This document shows positions 56,806 through 64,000 of a stretch of 64,000 nucleotides of DNA, piece by piece. Under the pieces are notes generated by a model. It was given only the letters and a program-made list of their open reading frames with translations. It was not told where the DNA came from and searched no databases. Position 1 is the stretch's first letter. Every line of letters begins with the position of its first letter. The translations under genes and the position numbers were made by a program. This stretch comes from Thalassia testudinum (lineage: Eukaryota; Streptophyta; Magnoliopsida; Alismatales; Hydrocharitaceae): the NCBI GenBank assembly GCA_037157565.1, contig JAZHRO010000073.1, forward strand, positions 94,342,001 through 94,406,000, given 5' to 3'.

Positions 56806-57797
56806 ATGCAATCTGGCAATCTAGGAAGACTGTTTAGGAAACCTGAGTCCCAAATGAGCATGAAAGAAAAGATAATTGAGAATACTTATAGACACCACGA
56901 AAACTATTGTAAAAGAGACATTCATGATAAATTCAAGAAAACAATGGACCACATTTTGAACCTTATAGAGATGATATGGATACAACTAAACCATGGTTCA
57001 ACCCAGGATGATCTCTTAGCAGAACACATTGAATTGGTGAAATTACATAACAACGATTGTCTGCAATATTGGTCAAATCCTTCAGTTCCGGAAGAACTCC
57101 AGAATTTTTTTGAAAAACTGGGAGAATTGTTGAATAGGTTATATAGATCCATTGATCAAGAATACCTGTCAGAAGTTAATATGACATCTTGGAGTAATTC
57201 CAGTGATCCACGGAATTTCCCAAATCTCGGGCTTGATGGTCAAAGTTGTTATGGACACCAAACCCAGATGAATTTAGATTCAAATTTCAGTTGTTAATCT
57301 TAATGTGAGTTGGAAGGATCCAATTGCAGGTGTTCCTGATTCTGAACCAGCCCTAGGAAACCAGGAAGCTGGTCCATTAAGCTTAGATTTCCTTGACATC
57401 TGTAAGGATGAACTTAAAATAGAACTCCTCGAGAATGTAAATCCTGAGCCTTATCCTGTTAAGGTGATTCTCAAGAATGATTCTGACATCCCAATAGAGC
57501 CCAGCCTAGATTCTAGTGATCCAATCCTTACCACTAACCTAGAATCTGGATTCGAGCCTATTTAGGATGATCATGAGGCCCCATATGATGAGACATAGAT
57601 TTCGAATTTGAAATATGATTAAGGGCCTGTATTTGATGAATACACCTCTCTAACTGCCTCAAAGACACAAATTGATTTTTCGGAAGTCACGTCGATTTAT
57701 GATACAGAAACTGAGGAGTTGGAAGAATTGGGAATTGAGTGGGTCTACCCTAAGAGCAAGAACCCAAGCCTACGTCTAATAAGGACACCATTTTAAT
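56806..57797 (+). pseudogene. Unknown ORF of G
   Basis: I do not recognise this protein. The first 164 codons are open from ATG 56806 (MQSGNLGRLF) to a stop at 57297. They are charged and helix-rich, with segments such as DHILNLIEMIW and FFEKLGELLNRLY. A second open segment, shifted by one, runs to 57565 (DICKDELKIELLENV, IPIEPSLDSSDPI) and is very acidic. Recognisable codons continue with stops to about 57797. It replaces gag-pol behind the leader. By eye it shows no convincing similarity to ORFX of D and E, only a similar acidic character. Confidence 0.5.
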
Positions 57798-57875
57798 TTC
57801 ATAATATGAAACTAGGTTAGATCTAAGTCAGGTTATTGATTCTACACATCTTAATCCTTTTTGTGGTGGAACCTC

Positions 57876-59375
57876 TGGTCGGATGTGTTTCACGAGTTAG
57901 AAATCAGGGTTACAAGTAACCCATCGTCGTAGTTGAAAAACATGTCGATCAGATAAAATTTATACCAAAACTCCAAGGGAGTCCTGGGCCGAACATATGG
58001 AGGTCATGTTTACTTTAATTGAAAACCACGCTTCGTTTTGTTTCTTTTTGGTATTTTAGGGTTTTGTTATTTTTCTTTTGTGTTTTTGAAATAAAGGACA
58101 AGTAATCACAAGATAGAGATGGAATCAAATGTGATATATTGCATTAATGTTTATCACAATAATCTATGAAAGCATAGAAAGAGAGGGGGTGAGAGGAAAT
58201 CTCCCAAATCGGTTGTTCAGCAAGACGATGGCGACTGGTGGAAGCTTGGACGAAGGAGGTGAGGAGCGGGATGACAGAGGTGAGATGCAGGAGGATGTCG
58301 GGTAGAGGAAATCTTCAATGTGGCTCCAGAATGGAGGTGAGAAGACGGAGATGATCTGCTACCAGAATGAAGGTGGGAGGATGGCTCCATGGCGACCTAT
58401 GAATGGCGATGGGAAGATGGAAGAATATTTGGTGAGGCAGAGGTTTGCTACACTAATATAAGCCTTGGGAGCTTGGGAACAAGCTCTAATGGTGCATTGG
58501 TAGGATTGCTAGAGCTTGGGAGTAGGTGGGAGTAGAGTAGGTAGAGATGGCTTGGAAGGAAGGGGGTGTAGGTCCTTTTATAGTGGACGAGAAGAGGCTA
58601 AAAATGGAAAAGGGACCTTTACCGACCTCCAGACTGTCACTGGAAGCGTTGCTGTAGGCAGCCCATGCTCGCTGGTACCCACAGCTGGCTTTGCTGGCAT
58701 GCGATGAATTAGTGACGGTTGTAAGCATCGCTATAAGTCCAGCTCATGCGCCACTGTAGGTCTAGCCCATGCAATGCTAGCACTGCGCTCCCCCGCCTTT
58801 GCCGCATGCGTGCGCACCCATGCGCTGTGCACATGCGTGCCTGCGCGCGCTCACGTATGTGCGCATCCACACTGTTGCATGCGTGCGTGCACTAGGTAGC
58901 CTGGGCTATGCCACGTGGTGCAGTTCGGGCCATCCATCTTCTTCTTGTTGTAGGGGCTACTACAGAGATCGGATTGAGTCGATTTTCACGTTGTTAGGCT
59001 GCGATCGTCGACCTGAATCGATCGGCGCGATTGGATTTGTCATTTGAAGCTCCAAATTATTACTCCTAGTCCCTTGGCCGTTGATCTTGCTCGAACTGCA
59101 TATGATGCTACGAGACTCCGATCGAGGCGATTTCGGAGGCGTTGGACTCCGATCGTCGTCTTGATCAGATCCGTATGGTCAGATCATCAATCTGAGGCTC
59201 CAAAATAAATATCCTTTTCTCCTAACCACAAAACGACGTAATTAATAGAAATTATATACAATTCCTCTAAATGAAAAATGATGCATGCTATGTAATATTA
59301 TAACATGAAATGCAAATCTAGGCCTAAGAACATGCAAGAATAGGCATTTTACCCTCAATAAATGTGTTTACATCA
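57876..59375 (-). repeat. E 3' LTR
   Basis: 1,500 bp, TGATGTAAAC at 59375 to GACCA at 57876 on the minus strand. The PBS-proximal end matches the B LTR over TTAGAAATC and TTACAAGTAACCC. TATA box CTATAAAA at 58583-58576 (minus). Confidence 0.9.
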
Positions 59376-59387
59376 TATCCCCATGCC
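59376..59387 (-). promoter_or_regulatory. E 3' polypurine tract
   Basis: Minus strand AGGCATGGGGATA directly before the LTR. Confidence 0.8.
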
Positions 59388-59947
59388 TATCTTTTGCTAG
59401 TCCTTAGCAAAATTAAACTATATGCTATCTATAAAAGCAGAATTAGGATTAGATCGCCTAGGCCTGAGTCATTTATTAATAATAGAAAATTTCAACTAAG
59501 GTCCTAAACTATGAAGACTCAACAATACCCAGGTGTCGACTAGAATGCAGATCGCCCAAGTTCTTGCCTTATTTGAGAAGGGAAGATACAATTTTTTTAT
59601 TTTTCTTCTTTTCCTATTTTTTTACTTTTGGAGTTTCAGAGTTCCGGGATAACTTTTTACGGCTACCCGACTCGCCCATGACTCGAAAAGGACTCTAAGT
59701 GCTAAGCATCTTGTGAAAATAGTGAAAAGCTCACTAGAAGACCGTTAAAATGGACTTTGGCTTTCTACGACCCTAGGTGACCTTGCCTAGAGGTTTATCT
59801 TTTCGATCGATAGCTTTTTCCCTACTTCATTTATTTATGGGGTCAACACAAGGGCGAACCCAGTGTATATCTCCTCGGTTTATTCTACTTCCCCGCTTCT
59901 TCCCTAAGTGTTTTGGGAATTATTATGCTTTTCTTTTTGTGAGCTAG

Positions 59948-60223
59948 GTTCTAGACAACCGACCGATGAGCTGTTACCACCGACAACTTGCCAGCCATAC
60001 TCGTGTGGTGGAGTGTGGTTTTATTTATTTTCTTTTATTTTCTCCTTTTTCTATTATTTTTTTTCTATATTTTCTTTTCTTTTTTTTTCTTCTTTTTTTT
60101 TTTAAGTAAATGGCTTTTCTAATCTAAGATTTACCTAAAGGTAGTACAACGAAAATGGTCTTGTGGCTGGGCTCTGGACAGCCGACGGATGAGTTGTTAC
60201 CACCGATAACTTGCCAGCCATAC
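59948..60223 (-). repeat. Twin spacer module of E
   Basis: Two copies, 60223-60170 and 60000-59948 on the minus strand, each with GGCTGGCAAGTT, TCGGTGGTAAC and CTCATC. They match D and B. The stem GTTA/TAAC is perfect in the first copy and has one G-U pair in the second. Confidence 0.55.
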
Positions 60224-60638
60224 CACCCAAGTCGTTCCATTAGCTACCCAATTTCCCTAAAAGCCATCGGAAAGTGAATCAGTGCGAATAGTGTGTAGAT
60301 GCTTAGCCTTAAAATCCCCCCAAATCAGAGGGTGGGTTGATAAGTTATATACTTATCATCCCAATTTATTTACCAAATTAAAATAAATTTGAATTGGCGA
60401 GGACTCTAGTCTAAGTCCACATTCGAGTGGACACCCAGGCTAATTAAGCTCGAAGACCTAAAGAGTCTAAGTATTTAGGTCCTATTGTATCATTTCCTAA
60501 AGTTAATAACTTCCAGATGCCTAAGCTCTTTTCCTAATTTCTTTCTTTTTTATCTTTTTCAAATTTTCAATTTTTTTATATAAGAAACTAAAAGAAATTT
60601 ATGGAGTTAACAAAATGACTTTAGAAATTGATTATCCA

Positions 60639-60673
60639 TCCCCCCATGCCTAAATAATGTAATGTCCTCATTG
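60639..60673 (-). promoter_or_regulatory. E internal polypurine tract with CAATG hairpin
   Basis: Minus strand CAATG-AGGA-CATTA (60673-60660), outer pair lost, then AGGCATGGGGGG (60651-60640). Confidence 0.6.
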
Positions 60674-60997
60674 TACAAATAAAGACATGAAAAAGCGGAG
60701 TAAACAGAATATCACCTAAATAACGTGAGGAATTCGGTCAGCTCCGCAGAGAACATGAAATATAAACACACGCTAAATTTAATGCCTCCAGCTTAGCATA
60801 ATATACATATAAAGAAGACTTGAGAATTCACAAGTGTAGGTCAGAATAAAAATATTGATCCTCAAACCCGCAAACAGAATATGTCCACAGATGTGGACCA
60901 AGTTATGGTGCAGACCCATGCCCCAAGGTCGTGTGGTTCTCAGGTTCTGGATGAAAATCACCCAGAACCAAAGGTTGTTAAGCTTGCGGGGTCGGGC

Positions 60998-62496
60998 CTA
61001 CGGTTTAGTGGTGTGCAACCCAAGACCACAGTGTCGGACAACAGGGAAAGATGGTTCAATAGGTGCGGTTGTCCACTTAACATCTAGCTTAGAAAAATAA
61101 TCTGTTATTCTAGGCTTGGTTGCACGTGAAATATATCATAAGGGTCCATATAGAAGATAGGTGGTTTCAGGTCAATAGGTACCCATATATCCAAAATTGT
61201 GTTTCCCTCTGAGTTAGCCTTCCAGATTTTCATTCCCAAATTCATATTTTCTAAAATCAAGGTTTCCGGGACCTCCATATAGTTGTACACCCCATCTAAA
61301 GTACCTAAGTCCAACAATTGTGGTTGAGTTAGGATTGACTTGGGCACAATGATCTCAAAAGTATGTTCATTCAGCTCTTTGGGGTGTGGTTGAGGAATGG
61401 GGCTACTAATTGAGTCGTCAGGTGTCGGATCCTCCAAGTTAGCCCCAATCGAATTGGAATCTTCAGTAGTCGAGCTACCAAATTGGTTGTCATACTCTTC
61501 GAGCCCGTATGTCTCACTAAAATCATTCTCCTAAAGCTTAAGTGAGACTTCAGTAAGAGATTCCTCACCCTCGAAATCAAAGAATTCATGATCCTCATTT
61601 GTATATGTCTCAACATCACAAGTCATTTCATCATCCAAGGAGACATATTTTTCCTTGCTCCTTAGCCCGGGGATCTTAGGTAAATCAATCGGTTTATCGT
61701 CAATGGGTTGCTCTAGCCCAACCTGGTCATCCCCAGTTTCAGAAAATGTACTCCCCCCGATAGGTGCCTGAGCAGGTTCTGCCATTGGCTCTCCTGAAGG
61801 GGGTTCACCTTGAGAATCATCCCAAGATTTGACTAGGGCAGCCATAAATTTCATCCTCAACCTTGACAATTTCCAAAGAAGAAACTCACCCAGGTCCCTA
61901 TCCCTAACACTTTGGAGCAAATCCAATAAAGAGCTATTCAGCTCATCAATCATTTTTATCATAGGCTCTAATGCTTCAGTGCATGGTGTTGGCTAAGCTT
62001 CTAATGATTGTATAGTGTTCCTCAAATAAGCCAACACCCTATCCTGGATTTGGTCCACCTGAACTAACTGGTTCGATTTAGGTTTGGGTGGGTTTGGGTT
62101 AAATCTAGGGGAGTCAAGATGTCAAGGTTCTCAGGTCCCTCCTTGAAAGTAGGTCATTGTAGGTTGTTAAAAGGATGGTGATGACCTATTTTCAATGGAA
62201 TACTGGGGAGGGTAGGTGTTATAATCATTATATCCTTTTTGATTGTAGATCGGGTTGGTTTGGTGATCAAAGGATGAAGATCTATAATCAATGTAGCTCT
62301 GGGAAGGATAATAATCATAGTCTTGTTGTCTAGGGCTAGGCCCTGGACACTGAGGTCCGGATTCATATCCCCAGTCAAAGTCATCCCAGCTAGTGGATGG
62401 GTAATTACAAGTCAAGTCGAGATAGTAATCATCTTGGGGATAAGTGGTGGTAGGAGGATAGGATGTGAAATGTGTGTAGGATGTGGAAGGGTACAT
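60998..62496 (-). pseudogene. ORFX of E, unknown acidic protein (broken)
   Basis: About 499 codons from a true ATG at 62496, which sits where gag begins in B and C. The N-terminus (about 110 residues) is rich in Tyr, Pro, Ser and Asp (MYPSTSYTHFTSYPP). The middle has LLDLLQSVRDRDLGEFL and ALVKSWDDSQ. The rest is acidic, with GDDQVGLEQPI and PDDSISSPIPQPHP. The three main open segments are in one frame, separated by stops near 62167, 62120, 62111, 61998 and 61531; a 1-nt deletion lies near 61105. The end at 60998 matches D. No known domain is recognised. Confidence 0.6.
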
Positions 62497-63729
62497 GGTA
62501 GAAAAGGAGGGAAAATGGAGAAGAGAAAAGGTGCCCTACAATACAATCAACCAAACTTGTCCTTATGTTGGTAGCCTAAAGACCTACAGATTCCCAAGAC
62601 CTATCTTGAGATTATAAACTATTTGGTCTACTTTTATCCGGTCAATCCAACCAGTTTGGAGGGACTGGGGAGAAGGTTCTTCCTTTGGCTTACGCCTCCA
62701 GTTCCTAGTGTACCCCCCAATCACGGTCATTTGACGCTACTCCCCTAGCTAGACATCAGATGGACTAGAAAAAGTAGATCAATCGAAAAAAATCTCAGTC
62801 TGAGCCCCAGGAGTGAATCAATCCTTAAGGCCAACACCTACTCAGTTTTAGTTAGGCTTGGGATGATTGTGCTCTTGGAATGTGAAGGGCCCTTTAGATG
62901 GGTTGTGCCCTTAATGATTAGTTAAAATGTGTGTGCATGCACAACTAGGGTTCTTAAACAAGGTTATTTGATGATGTGTCTTTTATGATTGAACCTTGTT
63001 TAGTAGCTTTTAGGCTTTAATTCTTAGGTTGGTTCAATCAAGGTTTAGTAGAACACTCCAAGTTTTGAAAGCATGGGTGATGATATGTTCCTTTAAAAAT
63101 CAAAAATAATGTGGAGTGCCTAGTTCAACCCTAAGAATCAACCCTAAGTGGCAAGCTACTTGATCGATCAGTTTTAGATTGAGTGGTGCGGCCCAAATAG
63201 CTCAATCAATTGGCCTATTGCAACACTCAGTTAAGACACACAAGAATGCTTAACCTATTCAGATTTCTACTCACTTACGTGTATTTAGTTGAAGTGTACC
63301 GGGTCTACAGGTCAAATTCCGGTTAAGTGGTAGAATCAAAGTGATTGTGTGCCTTAGGATAATAAGTTGTGGGTGTTAAGTGTGTAGCTTTCAGAAAATC
63401 CCACAATCAGATAACACTTTTTTTATTTTTTTTTAATTTATGTGGATGGCGTCGTGAGTGGATGTGGCAAACAAACAACCAAATCTATCCTAGGGTTTAT
63501 AAAAAGCACCTATGTTGATTTGGATTTGAGTTATTAGGTTATGGAATGAAAACTAAGGTGGGGGTAGTGTGGGGGACACTTGCAAAACACTCTACCCACA
63601 CTTTACTCTGGTCTACTGCACTTGGATCTCCATGCTAGGGTACCTGCAAGATAATAGATCAAAGATAAGCAGGGTTAGTGTCATGTAAATGCAAAGAAGC
63701 GTAGAAAACAATAAAGTAAATTCTGTTTC
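62497..63729 (-). other. E 5' leader
   Basis: Non-coding, similar to the B leader. A donor-like CAG|GTACC occurs at 63643. Unlike B and C, no clear AG acceptor abuts the ATG; the nearest is TGTATTGTAG about 40 bases upstream. A T-rich run (A-rich on the sense strand) lies near 63418-63435. Confidence 0.6.
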
Positions 63730-63748
63730 CTCCCCGGCAATGATGCCA
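63730..63748 (-). promoter_or_regulatory. E primer binding site
   Basis: Minus strand TGGCATCATTGCCGGGGAG, three bases from the LTR. Tract of the tRNA-Asp type with two or three changes. Confidence 0.8.
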
Positions 63749-63751
63749 AAA

Positions 63752-64000
63752 TGGTCACACGAGTGTGTGTTTCGCAAGTTAGAAATCGGGGTTACAAGTA
63801 ACCTGTCGTTGTAGTTGCAAAACACGTTGATCAGATAAAATTTATACTGAAACCCCAAGAGAGTCCTGGGTCGAACATAGGGAGGCGACGTTTACCTTAA
63901 TTGAAAATCGCACTTCATTTTGTTTCCTTTGGGCATTTAGGGTTTTATTTTTTTGTGTTTTTGAAATAAAAGACAAGCAATCATAAGATAGAGATGGAAT
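63752..64000 (-). repeat. E 5' LTR, partial
   Basis: Starts TGGTCACAC and matches the E 3' LTR start (57876 onward), for example the TTAGAAATC, AGTAACC and GATAGAGATGGAAT stretches. The rest is beyond the window. Confidence 0.85.

Larger units (their letters stand above)
55595..57875 (+). mobile_element. Element G: non-autonomous lineage 1 retrotransposon, middle part
   Basis: Plus-strand leader and an unknown ORF, bounded on the left by C (inserted in the leader) and on the right by E. The leader block 56396-56650 is clearly homologous to the A1 leader 26570-26800, so G uses lineage 1 cis signals. The LTRs, PBS and 3' end lie outside the window or beyond E. ACCAC (55595-55599) and ACCTC (57871-57875) are the presumed target duplications of C and E; their partners are not visible. 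Confidence 0.65.
59388..60997 (-). other. E 3' untranslated spacer
   Basis: Non-coding and collinear with B and D. It contains two spacer modules (59948-60000 and 60170-60223), T-rich runs near 60050-60105, and the internal polypurine tract. Confidence 0.7.
57876..64000 (-). mobile_element. Element E: non-autonomous lineage 2 retrotransposon (5' LTR runs off the window)
   Basis: Minus strand order: 5' LTR (63752 to beyond 64000), PBS, leader, ORFX, internal polypurine tract, twin spacer module, 3' polypurine tract, 3' LTR (59375-57876). No gag or pol. LTR, leader and spacer match B, and ORFX and spacer match D. It is the most complete non-autonomous copy here. It interrupts G. Confidence 0.85.

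Noticed and set aside
1..64000. CRISPR arrays, bacterial operons, rRNA genes, host protein-coding genes
   Set aside because: Nothing of the kind was seen; all recognisable coding sequence belongs to retrotransposons.

Overview
The window is plant nuclear DNA made entirely of nested LTR retrotransposons of the Ty3/gypsy class, most like the Athila lineage. Evidence: a tRNA-Asp-type primer binding site (TGGCGCCGTTGCCGGGGA and variants), polypurine tracts of the form AGGCATGGGGGTA, gag and pol in one reading frame, a DLGAS protease, a MDDF reverse transcriptase, an HHCC plus D,D-35-E integrase and no chromodomain. No host gene, rRNA or canonical tRNA gene was found. Such DNA is typical of gene-poor, often pericentromeric, heterochromatin in a large angiosperm genome; the species cannot be told from the sequence.

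Layout, outermost to innermost. G (+ strand, 55595-57875, both ends outside or interrupted) is the oldest layer. C (- strand) sits in the G leader; its 5' LTR is 40173-40603 plus 54328-55594, its gag is 38364-38976 plus 10967-10998, and its pol lies left of the window. Three elements interrupt C. D (+ strand, right end at 10966) lies in its gag. B (- strand, 10999-38363) also lies in its gag, with target duplication GACAC. A2 (- strand, 40604-54322, duplication GAGAA) lies in its 5' LTR. D is interrupted by F (+ strand, 1-6733). B is interrupted by a solo LTR S (13356-15589, duplication GGCTC) and by A1 (+ strand, 23175-36804, duplication CGGGG). E (- strand, 57876 to beyond 64000) interrupts G.

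Two lineages can be told apart. Lineage 1 (A1, A2, deleted copy F, non-autonomous G) has LTRs of about 2.7 kb in A1 and A2. A1, A2 and F share a triplicated, covarying hairpin in the pol-to-3' LTR spacer; G shares the long leader of A1 and A2. Lineage 2 (B, C, non-autonomous D and E) has LTRs of 1.5-1.7 kb and, where visible, a twin repeat module in that spacer. In each lineage the non-autonomous members keep the cis signals (PBS, leader, PPTs, spacer modules where visible) but carry an unrelated acidic ORF where gag-pol should be. This fits mobilisation in trans by the autonomous partner.

A1 and A2 are young. The A1 LTRs differ at roughly 45 sites in 2.7 kb by eye count, and each 1,899-residue gag-pol frame is intact apart from C-to-T nonsense changes at CG or CHG sites (two in A1, five in A2). 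B, C, D, E, F and G are older and carry many stops and frameshifts.

Most notable unexplained structure: the covarying triple hairpin, the internal polypurine tract with its CAATG hairpin in all six elements where that region is visible, a probable leader intron whose acceptor lies 3 nt before the gag ATG, the two unknown ORFs of the non-autonomous families, and tRNA-like A/B boxes inside lineage 2 LTRs.
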